Both the position numbers and the translations under genes were made by a program. Source: Selaginella moellendorffii (taxonomy: Eukaryota; Streptophyta; Lycopodiopsida; Selaginellales; Selaginellaceae). From it: 64,000 bases of DNA. Shown here one piece after another: positions 40,856-53,459 of this stretch; position 1 is the stretch's first letter, and each line of letters starts with the position of its first letter. Location of the stretch: NCBI RefSeq assembly GCF_000143415.4, contig NW_003314358.1:128961-192960 (forward strand). Reading direction: 5' to 3'. Under the pieces are notes generated by a model. It saw only the letters and a list, made by a program, of their open reading frames with translations, ran no database searches and was not told the DNA's origin.

Positions 40856-41989
40856 TGTAAGCCACAAATTTTTCCTTTCCAATTTGCCAGCTTATCTCGT
40901 CTATCCGTCCGACACTGCCTTGGTTTTTGCTAAGTTCCCTCGCCAAGGTTCTCGCCTATGGTACCAACTCCTACTTGGTCCTACTTGGTTTTAGCTACTC
41001 ACTGCACGAGCAACGGAGTGTTAGCCATCCATCCACGGATTCCCAATCTCTCACAATCCCCCTCCCCGGGTTAGACTGGACTTAAGGTTCAGCTACACTC
41101 CTTGCAAGCACAAGTAGCCAAGCACACCAAACTTCCAGGTTCCTAACATCCCTTGGTACCACAAGATTTGATCATGGGACCCTCTAAATCCCAAGTCTTG
41201 AGTGCAACACTTGCTTCGGGACGCTAGGGCGAAACACCGTGGCCTAGCGGCCTGGTATGGGTACCTCTACCCCCCCTTTTCCATCCTGAAAGAAGGCCCA
41301 AGCCCCTAGGAAGGGTGAGGACCAATGAGCCGTATGGTACTCAAGTGGGGCACCACTCCACATGAGCCGGGAGCACCGCAATCGGTTTCCCTTTCGGGAG
41401 TGGGAGCTGCTTTTGAGCACTTCCTTGGATGGCCCCTCCGGCACCAACCAAGTCCATACTCACTTCCACCCAAGGCCCCTCAGTCCCAGTCTCAACCTCA
41501 AGTTAGTTTGGAAGCCCCACTGGAGAGTCCCTTCAAAACTGGTTCCTGGACCTCACTATCCCTACTATACTTTTGGAACCCCCCCCCCTGGGAGACGCAC
41601 GCTTTGGGCTTTCACCCCTTGACCCGTATTAGTATTTGGACTTAGTCTCTGGCTCGATCTCGGACTCGATTTCGGATCCGACTTCGGATTCGGTCTCGGA
41701 CTCGATCTCGGACTCGATCTTGGACCCGATCTCGGACCCGACCTCGGACTCGACCTCGGACTCGGTCTCGGACCCGATTTTGGATCTTGGACTCCGTCTC
41801 GAACTCGGTCTCGAACTCGGTCCCCAAGTCGGCCTCGAACTCGATTGTGAACTCTATCTCGAACTCGGTCTCAGAGTCGGTCTTGGACTCGATCTTCGAC
41901 TTGGTCCCATCCGATGAACTCTTTGTCATTTTGGTCATGCTTTCGGGGTTCCTTTAGCCTACAACACCTCGGCGAGTTGGTTCCTTACA
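40856..41989 (-). mobile_element. Solo LTR of a related family (inside E1)
   Basis: Plus-strand ends are TGTAAGCCAC and TTCCTTACA, flanked by the target duplication CACTA (40851-40855 and 41990-41994). The interior aligns loosely with the main family's LTR in minus orientation (for example CTACTATACTTTTGGA near 41565 and CTTTGGGCTTTCACCC near 41600). It carries its own array (41636-41912) and is 1134 bp long. There is no internal region, so it is a recombined solo LTR of a diverged subfamily. Confidence 0.88.
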
Positions 41990-44480
41990 CACTAGTGTTG
42001 GCATCGAAAGGGCTTAGGAGTGGGCTTAACCTTGAGAAGTAGCAAGTCAGGAAGACATGGCTCTCCACTACAGTTCATGTGTGAACTTGTAAGTGAGGTG
42101 GTGGATAGAAAAGGGCTAATAATGGAACGACTTCAGGATCTTGGGAACAGTATAAAGTTTTCCTTAGAGAGTTGAGGATATAATCTAAATGAGCATTTGA
42201 CTTAGCAAACTGGCTAATGTAGTTGTGGTAAACAACTATTGTTGGGATCATGATAAAGATAGAGATTCCAAAATAATAAAGGAATCACAAGATTATCCTC
42301 ATATAGTTGAGGTTGGTGCTCATGAATTTGAGACTGGAATTAATGACCGTGAAGGGTCAAATACGAATAAGGACACGAGTCCTTGAAATGGTAGTTGAGG
42401 CTACCTTTTATAAATGCTGCAACAAACCTAAGGAATTGGGGGTGTGCTTAGAGGATGAGTCGGTATTCTCATCATATAGACATATAGTTCTAAGGGGTAA
42501 AGGTAGCCCACAAAGAATGAAAAATAATCAAGTGGTAGAGTAATACTTGCATGAATGGTCTTTATAGGTAGGACATGAATACAAGAAGTTGTATTCTAAC
42601 GAGCTGGCACATAAAAAATGGGATTTTATAGGTCGTCGGATTAGTGAAGTCCAAAAAGCTAGATGACTCGAATGGAGTCAATGAATGGTCCTAAAGGACT
42701 AGTGGAAGCATTTGGATTGAGATGTGTTGTACCCCATGAAGGATGGGGAAGATTATAAAATCCAAATATGAGAATAGTGGACATCTTATTGATGGCAAAA
42801 TATGCCATACTAAAGTCGTGGGAAAGAGGTTCCCAAAAGAAAGTAACTTTAACACAAAGTTATGTGTAAACTATATGGTGCAGTGCAAATGGATAGTTAG
42901 CATGAAAAACAATTATATTGGTCTTGGCAAAGACCTAGACACAAGTAAAAAGTGTCATAAAGGTAGGTTTGTGGAGCTAATGGTGTGGAAACACCGAATA
43001 TGCCAAGGCGTGATGCCTTGAGGTTAAGTTAGTGGGTTCATGAGAACCCCTTCCCAAAAGAATTTTAATGGAAATGAGAATGGCATAGCCTAAGTTAGAA
43101 GGCATGTAGTTGGAGTGTGGTGATCCAAATAATGATGAAGGTGCGAAAGCACCAGCAATGAGTTGTAGGACTTGACAACTATAAAGCAACTAAACAAAAG
43201 GTGCAAAATAATTAGTTAAATTGGTAAAAGATAGCTACCCAAGACTTCTTAATGGCATAAGAAAGTTAGATATACCCTTATGGGGGATAAATTGATTATG
43301 TTGCAATATAGTAAGTCAATGTTGTAAAAAGGAATGCTTATTGTCAAAGAGGCTATCATTATGACACTTAAACATTCTAGAACACCAAAAGGTTGTGTTT
43401 AGTGTCGCGAGGGCAATAGATAAGGCCTAAGGGACTAAGTCCCCTAGTGAATGATGGATAGAAGGTGCTATCCAAACGTCCAAAATTGCAGAGACGGGAA
43501 AAGATTGTTTACCTGAATTGGACAAAGCCAAAAATGGAATTTTGGCAAGGTTAGTGATAAACATATAAAGGCTCATAACTAGCAACATTAATCTCAGTGT
43601 GTGGGATTATAAAGTGAGCATACCTGGATTGAGGAACCACTCCCTAGGCTATTAGGTGAGTTCATCCCTAAGAATACTTGCTAAGGCATAGTAGAAAGTG
43701 CAAAGTTATCCTCCTAGTTTAGAGGAGAATAACCAAATGAAATGTGTGAGGCCAAAAGCAAGTAGTAAAATGATAGAACCAAACCATAGAAATCAAAGGG
43801 CATATCCAAGGGTAGTTATGCAAGTTGGGAGTGGAGAATCAAGTGGGCATTTAAGCATGTTGTTATTAGCAACTGTGGTGCCATGAAGAGTCTAAAGCAT
43901 AGAATTGTCTATGTTAAACCATATGGCAATTAGAAAGTTTGTGAAATGAGAGGCCTTAGCAAGCTAAGGGATAAAGTTCTTTCAAGGTTCCCAAAAACAA
44001 TTCTAGGTAACTTAATACCTAGAAAGCCAAGCATAAATAGTTCAAAGAACACACAAAATCAAAGTGGTGCAGTAGAAGTGTGATCTTAAAGCTTGCCATA
44101 AGGCAATGCTATCAAGGTTGAGGAAGTAGTTCCCAAGTGTTCAAAGGGATGAATTTGAACAAAAGTCGATGGTCAGGGACTTTCACACTTACGCATGAAC
44201 CATGTTACGGTGGTTGGATGACTTGCTAAGCGAGATTGGCAAGTCAGAGGAACAAATACCCTAGTTGAAGGTGCTAACTTTAAAAAGGATGGCCCATAGG
44301 GCCAATCATGGAGGAGTCCATGCATGATCACAGATTTGTCAAGTGAAAAGACTTGGCAGTGCGGAGGAACGAGGTTCCTAAGTTGTGATCTGTAACGCGC
44401 TTTAAGTATAAGTTGGTGCACTAACGTAGGAAGTCATGTTAGGCATCTTGTATAATGCCATCCGTAGATGCATATACGGA

Positions 44481-44531
44481 GGTTGGGTTCGAGTCCCAAC
44501 CCTCTAGTGCTTGGGTTTGAGTCTCAACTCA
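44481..44531 (+). other. Duplicated tRNA T-arm-like box inside the LARD internal region
   Basis: GGGTTCGAGTCCC, the exact shape of a tRNA T-arm with the Pol III B-box GGTTCGANTCC, occurs at about 44485 and, mutated (GGGTTTGAGTCTC), at about 44513. The same pair is in E3 (about 47318-47362, inside the inverted segment) and E2 (about 55650-55690, minus strand), and single in E0 (36999-37011). No tRNA cloverleaf surrounds it. Confidence 0.6.
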
Positions 44532-45805
44532 CTAGGGCACACTCATTTTTTGATGGTCATGGACTCGTAGTAAAAAGACTAGTTTGGGCACACCACCAAG
44601 CGGGGGATGCCCCGGAGTCGTGATGCACAGTTAGATTGCTTAGTGTGAAATCTTGACATATCTAACTTGAATACTTTGGTGCAAGTGGCACCAAAGACAA
44701 TGAGATGGGGACACTCAGTCTCAATTGCTATGGACCCTTGGCTAGAAGGGCTGGCTTGGGTGTATTGCCAAGTGTGGGGGATGCCCCCAGGATCATAGTT
44801 AACAACTAAAAGGTCTGAAAGACTTAATAGCTATTGGCAAATCTATTAAGGTGCCAAAATGAGATTATTGAGTGATCTTGTGGCTAAATAAGGACAAGAT
44901 CTTTGTTTAGGTAAGAAATAAGGTTCCTAATTCAAAATATTGATTTGAACTAATGATAATGGTGTGGCTTGGTCAAGATGATCAAGTGGGAAGAACATTT
45001 AGAAATGAGCTATGTCAATGTGATGGCATAATGAGTCTAAAAAAAGTAATCTCTATGAGAGACTTATAGGAGGGTCACAAAGTTGGGCCATGGATGGGGC
45101 CCATAGTAGAAAATGCTAAAGAGACCTATCAAGGGTGAGCACCCTCTGGACTTGGCAAAGTGGAGATTTTGCCATGAAACCGAAAGAATACCTTAAGGAT
45201 GGAGGTAGTGATCATATATTGTTTGGTGCAACAATCAATGGATAGGAGCAAAAGACTAATGGCTAAGTTTAGGCCATGGGATTCATTAAAAAGAATCCAA
45301 ATGGCAAAGTTAGTTGAGGAACACAAATATATTAGATGCTAATAGATTGTGGGAAAGGAAGTGTGCTTCCAAAGATGAATTCCCAAATGCTCCAATTTGG
45401 TGAAATGAAAGCTCCAAAGTAGGGAGTGGCAAAGTAGCCAAATGATAGGGCCGTGAACAGCCCTAGTAAAAATTATAATAACTGGAACTTAATGCCAAAG
45501 ATGGCAAGAAATAGAAAAGAGGATGATGGTGTCCTCAAGTAGAGAACTTCCTAGAAGTGGAATATGTCGGAGACACCCAGGAACAATATGATCAATGCAA
45601 ATGTCAGAGACACCGAGGAAATTGATTTTGAGAAGTCAAAAATTAAAAGTTCCAAAGTGCAAAGGTTATATAATTGGAAACCAAGATTACTCGAGAATGA
45701 ATACTGGGATTGATAAAGAGAAGGTGTCTCTAACAGGTTTAGCGAGAACTAAATCAATAAAAAGAAGAGAACCACCATAAATGGTCAAATGAGTCTCTAA
45801 GTTGA

Positions 45806-47281
45806 TATAAGCGACTAGTTTTTTCCATTTTACTTTAGTCACTTAACCGCACCTCTGACCACTTGGAGGAGTCTCATTCACAACTTCCATAAGTCCCAGT
45901 TAGGATTTGGGGCTTGCTAGCCCCGAGAATGGCATCCATGCCACCCCACCTTTGCACTTGGTCCAAGTGCTTCACGTGTCCGATCCCATAACTGACACTC
46001 CAAGGTACCACCAACATATCGGCCTATTACGCTAAGGCCATGCCCATTCACCTTGGTCACACCGGTGGTCTAACACCACCTGCATCATAGTCCCGTCCCT
46101 CAAAGACTAGGCCATCCGTCCGTGAGTGATCATCCCAAATCTACTCTTTAGTGTCCTTAGGATGCCCACAGGCATGGGAAATAGCCTTCCCCGACAACTC
46201 TTTTCTAGTCCCCACCAAGTCTCTTTTTGTCCATGGCCGTGTTCGCCAACACTGCCACTAGATTAAGGCCTGCAGGCCCGACCTCTAAGTCCCACTAGCC
46301 TTTGGGACTTCCTCACCATGTGACCATATCCTTGGTCACTGCACTAGAGGACTGCTCCTCTCCCCTTTCACCATTTGGGACTTTGGGACAACATTTCGGA
46401 ACACCGTGGCCTTACGCCAGCCTCATGGGTACTCTCCCCGCCTTTCGCCTTTAGGTGCTCTAGCCATAGGCTTAGAGTGAGGTTCCGTTGAGCCACGTCA
46501 GGTATCCAAGTAGGTAGTGCCACCCACACTTGGATTGGGAGCATCGGCCAGTCGATCTCTCGGGGGAACTAGAGCCGGCTCTTGAACACTTCACCAAGCT
46601 ACCCCATTTGTCGGTCCGTGTTCACTTTAGTCTTGGACTTCCCAGTGGGCAGCTCATCACCCAACACTGGGTCCGGCCTTCCTGGGTCAAACTGGCCTTT
46701 CCTGGCCAAACTGGCTCCACTGCAGTCCTCCCCCTACTATACTTTTGGAGCTCACCAAACCCCCCAGGGTCTGCGAGACGAACGCTTTGGGCTTTCACCC
46801 TCTCAAACTCGAACTCGGACTTGGACTCGAACTCGAACTCAAACTCGGACTCGGACTTGGACTCGGACTCGGGCTCGGGCTCGGTCTCGGCCTCGGCCTC
46901 GACCTCGGTCTCGGTCTCGGTCCTGATCTTGGTCTCGGTCTCGGTCCCGGTCTCGGTCCCGGTCCCGGTCCTGGTCTCGGTCTCAACTTCGGACTCCATC
47001 TCGGGTCCATCTCGAACTCCATCTCGGACTCCATCTCGGACTCCATCTCGGGTCCATCTCGGACTCCACCTCGGGTCCATCTTGGACTCCACCTCGGGTC
47101 CATCTCGGACTCCATTTCGGACTCCATCTCGGGTCCATCTCGGACTCCATCTTGGACTCCATCTCGGGTCCATTTCAGGTCCACCTCGGACTCCACCTCG
47201 GACTCCATTTCGGGGTCCTTCTTGGACACTTCCACGTGTCATGTGTTGGTCCTTTTAGGTCCTTTTTTGGAGCCTCGCTTA
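45806..47281 (-). repeat. E3 3' LTR, main part
   Basis: Runs from TATAAGCGACTAG to GAGCCTCGCTTA, where an inversion breakpoint cuts it; the remaining 160 bp or so lie inverted at 48834-48994. The array spans about 46800-47225. Rejoined length is about 1637 bp, against 1616 bp for the 5' LTR. Confidence 0.85.
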
Positions 47282-48994
47282 GTTGTGATGCCGTCCGTAG
47301 ATGCATATACGGAGGTTGGGTTCGAGTCCCGACCCTCTAATGCTTGGGTTCGAGTCCCAATTCACTAGGGTGTGGTGATGGTTTGGAATATGAGGACACT
47401 CATATTTCGGTGGTTATGGACTCTCAGTGGGGAGATTGGTTTGGGCACACCGCCAAGCGAAAGATGCCTCGGAGTCGTGATGCACGGTTAGATTGCTTAG
47501 TGTGAAAGCTCAGCATATCTAACTTGAACACTTTGGTGCAAGTGGCACCAAGGACGTGGTGAATGAGATGGGGACACCCAGTCTTAGTTGCCATGGACCC
47601 TTGGCCGAAAGGGCTGGTTTGGGTGCACCGCCAAATGTGGGGGATGCCCTCGGGGTCATGGTCAACAACTTAAAGGTCTGGAAGACCTAGCACCCATTGG
47701 CAAACCTGTTAAGGTGCCAAGGTTGGATCACTAGGTGATCTTGTGGCCAAAAACAAGGACAACGTCCTTGTGAGGTTAAGGGATAAAGTTCCAAGTTCAA
47801 AGTGTTGATTGGAATTATTGATGATGGTGTGGTTTGGTCAAGGTGACCAAGTGGGAGGAACACCTAAGGGAAATGAGCTATGTCAATGCGATGGCATAAT
47901 AAGTCCAAGGAAAGTAGTCTCCATTAGAGATCCATCGAAGGGTCTCAAAGTTGGGACATAATAGAGCCCATAACAGAAAATGCTAAGAAGACGTACTAGG
48001 GGTGAACACCCTCTAGACTTGGAAAAACAAAGTCTTTGCTATGGAAATGAAAGGATACCTCGAGAATAGAGGTGACGATCCTGTGTTGCGTGGTGCAACA
48101 ATCAAGGATAGGAACAAAAGACTAGTGGCTAAAAAAAGGGCCATGGGAATCATGGGATAGAAGCCAAATGGCAAAGTTAGTCCAAGAACACTAAGGTGTT
48201 GGATGCTAACAGATTATTGGAAAGCAATGTGTTTCCAAGGATAGGTTCCCAATTGCTCCGATTTTGCGAAGAGGGAAGCTCCAAGGGATGGAGTGGTAAA
48301 GTAGCCAAATGATAGGGCCATAGACGGCCCTAGCACAAATTACGATAGCTAGAATTTAGTGCCAAGGGTGGCACGATATCAAAGAGAGGATGATGGTGCC
48401 CTCAAATAAAGAACTTTCTAGGACGGGAAGTGGAGTTGCACCATGTGCAACGTAAGGTGTTAGAGACACCTAGGAAATTGACTCTGAGAAGTCAAAATTA
48501 AAAGGTTCCAAAGTGCAAGGGTTATATCGATGGAAAGTGAGACCACTCAAGAATGAGTAGTGGGATTGAGTTAGAGAAGGTGTCCCTAAGAAGTTTAGTG
48601 AGAACTAAATCAATAAAAAGGAGAGAACCACCACAAGTGGTCCAATCAGTCTCTAAGTTGGAGAGACTACACTCCTTAGAGGATGGGGAAGGCATGGTGA
48701 GCTTTCAATATCAGACCATTGACGAATATTGGCGAGGGGCCAAGGATGGAAACGGTAATACAAGTTGGTATTACTTTATAAAATAGTTTATCGTTCGATG
48801 AGGACATCGAACTTCGTCTATGGGTGGTGGAGTTGTGAGACACAAAATCCCTAGGCCCCAAAGTGGAGCCGAAAGGGTGCCACGTGGTAGTGGCCGAAGC
48901 GAAAGCCAAACGAGCGTAACACATTTGGACTAAAAGCTCAAACTTGAAAAGGTCGAGAGTGGGAGTGGAACTCCCAACGAAGTGCTCGAGGAAT
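47282..48994. other. 1.7-kb inversion within E3
   Basis: The segment holds E3 internal sequence and the LTR start in plus orientation, whereas the rest of E3 is minus. Reversing it rejoins the LTR (CTCGCTTA to CTCGAGCAC) on the left and the internal region (GATGCCATC to TGCCTGGCGTGAC) on the right, giving the same order as in E2. The right junction shares a few bases (GAATG/GGATG). Confidence 0.8.
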
Positions 48995-50572
48995 GCCTGG
49001 CGTGACTTCCCACGCCGGTGCACCAACTTATATTTAAAGCGCGCTACAGATCATAGCTTAGGAACCTAGTTCCTCCGCACTGCCAAGTCCTTTCACTTGA
49101 CAAACCTATGATCATGCATGGACTCCTCCATGCTCGGCCCCATGGGCCACCCCTTTGAAGTTGGCTCCTTCAACTAGGGTATTCGTTCCCCCCGACTCGC
49201 CAATCTCACTTAACAAGTCATCCGGCCACCGTAACATGGTTCATGCATAAGCGTGAAAGTCCTTAACCATCGACTTTCGTTCAAAGCCCTCTCTTTGAAC
49301 ACTCAGGAACTACTTCCCTAATCTTGCTAGCCTCACCTCATGGCAAGCTTCAAGACCACGCTTCTGCTGCGCCACTCTGATTTCGCGCATTCTATGAACC
49401 ATTTACACTTGGCTGACTAGGTACTTATCTACCTAGGGGAACGTTCAAGGAACTCTGTTCTTTAGCTTGCTAAGGTCTCTCCTTTCGCAAGCTTTCCAAT
49501 TACCATATAGTCTAACATGGATAATCCCATGCTTTAGACTCTCCATGGCATCCCGGCCGCTAATAACAACATGCTTGAGCACCCACTTGATTCTCCACTC
49601 CCAACTTGCATAACCACCCTTGGTCATACCTGTCAATTCCTATGGTTCGATTCTATTCTTATATTACTTGCTTTTTGGCCTCATACAATTCCTTCGGTTA
49701 TTCTCCTCCAGACTAGGAAGATAGCTTTGCACTTTCTACCATGCCTTAGCAAGTATTCATAAGGATGAAGTTACTCGACTGCCTAGGGAGTGGTTCCTCA
49801 ATCCGGGTTTGCTCACCTTGTAATCCCATATACTAGGATTACCATTGCTACTTATGGGCTTTCATATGCCCATCACTAGCCCCGCCAAAATCCCGTCTTT
49901 GGCTTTGTCCGATTTGGGTAGACGGACTTCTCCCATCACCGCAACCTTGGACATTTGGATAGCACCTCCTATCCATTATTCGCTAGGGACTTTGTCCCTT
50001 GGGCATTATCCATTGCCCTCATAACACCAAACACCACCTTCTGGTGTTCTAGAGTGTTTGGGTGTCCCAATGATGGCCTCTCTGACAATGAGCATTCCCC
50101 TTTCGACATTAACTTACTATATCGCAACATAAACAATTTACCCCCCATAAGGGTATATTTAACTTCCTTATCCCAATAAAAAGTCTTAAGTAATTGCCTC
50201 CTACCAGTTTAACGAATTATTTTGCATCTTTTGCTTAGTGTAAGCGACTAATTTTTCCATTCTAGTTTAGTCACTTAACCACACTTCTGACCACTTGGAG
50301 GAGTCTCATTCACAACCTCCATAAGTCCCATTCAGAACTTGCAACTTGTTAGCCCTGCGAATGGCATCCACACCACTCAACTTTTGCACTTGGCCCAAGT
50401 GCTCCACGTGTCCGATCCCATGACCGACACCCCAAGGTACCACTGACATACCAGCCTATTATGCTAGGCCATGCCCATTCACCTTGGTCACATCGGTGGT
50501 GGTCCAACACCACCTGCATTACAATCCCATCTCTCAAAGACTAGGCCATCCATCCATGAGTGGCTATCCCAG

Positions 50573-52220
50573 TGTAAGCGACTAATTTTTCCATTCTACT
50601 TTAGTCACTTAACCACACCTCCGACCACTTGGAGGAGTCTCATTCACAACCTCCATAAGTCCAATCCAGGACTTGGGACTTCCTAGCCCCGAGAATGGCA
50701 TCCATGCCACTCAACATTTGCACTTGGTCCAAGTGCTCCACGTGTCCGATCCCATGACCGACACTCAAAGGTACCACCGACATGGCAGCCCGTTACGCTA
50801 AGGCCATGCCCAATCACCTTTGCCACACTGGTAGTCCATTACCACTTGCATCACAGTCTTGGCTATCCAAGACTAGGCAAACCATCCGTGAGTGGTCATC
50901 TAAGATCCACTCCTTAGCATCCTTAGGATGCCCACCGACAAGGGGAACAGCCTTCCCCAATATCCCTCTGTCAGTCCCCACTAAGTCCCTTTCTGCCCCT
51001 AGCCGTGTTTGCCAACACTGCCACTTGATCGACACCCACAGGCCCGACCACTAAGTCCCACGGTCCTCTGGGACTTCCTCACCATACGACGGTGTCCTTG
51101 GTCACTACCCCAGAGGACTGCTCCTCTTCCTTTCCACAGTCTGGGCCTTTGGGGCAACATTTCGAACACCGTGGCCTTTCGCGAGCCACCTGGGTACTCT
51201 CCTCGCCTTCTGCCCTTGGGTGCTCTAGCCATGGGCTTAGAGCGAGGTTCCGTTGAGCCACACTAGGTATCCAAGTAGGTAGTGCCACCCACACTTGGAC
51301 TGGGAGCATCGGCCAGTCGATCTCCCGGGGGAACTAGAGCCGGCTCTTGAACACTTCACCAAGCTACCCCGCTTGTCGGTCCGTGTTCACTCTAGTCTTG
51401 GACTTCCCAGTGGTCAGCTCATCACCCAACACTGGGTCTGGCCTTCCTGGGCCAAACTGGCCTTTCCTAGCCAAACTGGCTCCACTGGGCTCCAACCCCC
51501 ACACTCTCCCTACTATACTTTTGGAACCCCCCGCAGTCCCCCCCCCCCCCTGGGGGACGATCGCATTGGGCTTTCACCCAACTGCCTGTATTAGTATTCG
51601 GACTCGAACTCGGACTCGGACTCGGTCTCGGTCCCGGATTCGGACTTGGACTCGGTCTCGGTCTCGGACTCGGTCTCGGTCTCGGTCCCGGTCTCGGTTC
51701 CATCTCGGACTCCATCTCGGACTCCATCTCGGGTCCATCTCGGACTCCATCTCGGACTCCATCGACTCCATCTCGGGTCCATCTCGGACTCCATCTCGGG
51801 TCCATCTCGGTCCATCTCGGACTCCATCTCGCTCCATCTCGGACTCCATATCGGACTCCACATCGGACTCCACATCGGACTCCATATCGGACTCCATATC
51901 GGACTCCATCTCGGACTCCATCTCGGACTCCATATCGGACTCCACTTCGGGTCCATCTCGAACTCCATTTCGGACTCCATCTCGGACTCCATATCGGACT
52001 CCATCTCGGGTCCACCTCGGGTCCCTTTTTGGAGCTTCGCTTATTGCTCGCTTCATGCTCGTTCGTCGAGCACTTTGTCGGGAGTTCCACTCCCGCTCTC
52101 GACCTTTCAAGTCGGAGCTTTTAGTCCAAACGTGTTACGCTCGTTCGGTTTTCGCTTCGGCCACTACCACGTGGCGCCCTTCCAGCTCCACTTTGGGGCC
52201 TAGGGATTTTGTGTGTCACA
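50573..52220 (-). mobile_element. Solo LTR of the main family inside the E2 3' LTR
   Basis: Plus-strand ends are TGTAAGCGAC and GTGTGTCACA, 1648 bp, flanked by the target duplication CCCAG (50568-50572 and 52221-52225). Removal restores GGCTATCCCAGATCCACTCC as found uninterrupted in the partner LTR near 57571. The array spans 51595-52022. Confidence 0.93.
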
Positions 52221-52239
52221 CCCAGATCCACTCCATAGC

Positions 52240-52809
52240 TGTAAGCTCCTGAGTTTGGACTTCCCGGGAGGTCACCCAGTCCAGTACTATTCAAACCCAA
52301 GGACGCTTAACCCCAAGTATCCCAAGACCCTTGACCGATTGGAAAAAGGGGTGCACTCTTGTTCATGGGCCCTTTCCCTCTATATTTGAACCCCAACGGA
52401 TCGTCTTTCGAGTCGTTCCTTTTGGTTGCTTAAAATCCACCATGCTTCCCTGCAAGTTCACGCCCTCGTGAATGGAAGCTGAGAGCCGCAGCTCTCCCAA
52501 GAGCCTCACTCTCTTGACACCCTACCCCTCGGGTAAAGCCCAGCGGGAGCAAACTGGACCAGCCAGATGTCAATCAACATGTGGTGTGATTCCCAAGACC
52601 CCTCTGATACCAAATGTAAGCTCCTGAGTTTGGACTTCCCGGGAGGTCACCCAACCTAGTACTATTCAAACCCAAGGACGCTTAACCACAAGTATCCCAA
52701 AACCCTTGACCGATTGGAAAAGGGGGTGCACTCTTGTTCATGGGCCCTTTCCCTCTATATTTGAACCCCAACGGATCATCTCTCGAATCGTTCCCTTTGT
52801 TTGCTTACA
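52240..52809 (-). mobile_element. Cassandra-like TRIM retroelement with 5S rRNA-derived LTRs
   Basis: Two 195-bp LTRs (52240-52434 and 52615-52809) flank a 180-bp internal region. Ends are TGTAAGC and GCTTACA, and the target duplication ATAGC flanks it (52235-52239 and 52810-52814). On the minus strand the 5' LTR is followed by TGGTATCAGAGG (52612-52601), a tRNA-Met-type PBS. Each LTR carries on the minus strand TTAAGCGTCCTTGGG and GGGTGACCTCCCGGGAAGTC, which match the A-box and C-box region of plant 5S rRNA. That combination of size, PBS and 5S-derived LTR defines Cassandra elements. There is no coding capacity, as expected. It sits in the 3' LTR of E2. Confidence 0.93.
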
Positions 52810-53459
52810 ATAGCATCCTTAGGATGCCTGCAGACATGGGGAATAGCCTTCCCCAATGTCTCCTTTCTGGTCCCTGCCAAGTCCCTTCCTGTCCATGGCC
52901 GTGTTCACCAACACTGCCACTGAATCAAGGCCCACAGGCCCGACCACTAAGTCCAACTGTCCTCTAGGACTTCCTTACTGTGTGACTGTGTCCTTTGTCA
53001 CCACACTAGAGGGCTACTCCTCTTCCTTTCCATAGTTTGGGACTTTGGGCCAACATTTTGGAACACCGTGCCCTTACGCAAGCCTTATGGGTACTCTCCC
53101 CACCTCTCACCTTTTGGTGCTCTAGCCATGGGCTTAGAGCGAGGTTTCGTTGAACCACACTAGGTATCCAAGTAGGTAGTGCCACCCACACTTGGACTGG
53201 GAGCATCAGCCAGTCGATCTCCCGGGGGAACTAGAGCCGGCTCTTGAACACTTCACCAAGCTACCCCACTTGTCGGTCCGTGTTCACTCTAGTCTTGGAC
53301 TTCACAGTGGGCAGCTCATCACCCAACACTGGGTCCGGCCTTCTTTGGCCAAACTGGCCTTTCCTAGCCAAACTGGCTCCACTGCAGTCCTCCCCCTACT
53401 ATACTTTTGGAGCTCACCAAACCCCCCAGGGTCTGGGAGACGAACGCTTTGGGCTTTCA

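Noticed and set aside
46530-47368. Long overlapping ORFs on both strands (also near 41636, 51295-52252, 53192-54275, 57977-58953, 60836-61732) encoding Ser-Asp, Arg-Thr or Leu-Gly repeats
   Set aside because: They lie over LTR minisatellites whose unit lengths are multiples of three, so stops are absent in several frames at once. The same arrays occur in every LTR copy, and the frames start in non-coding LTR sequence.
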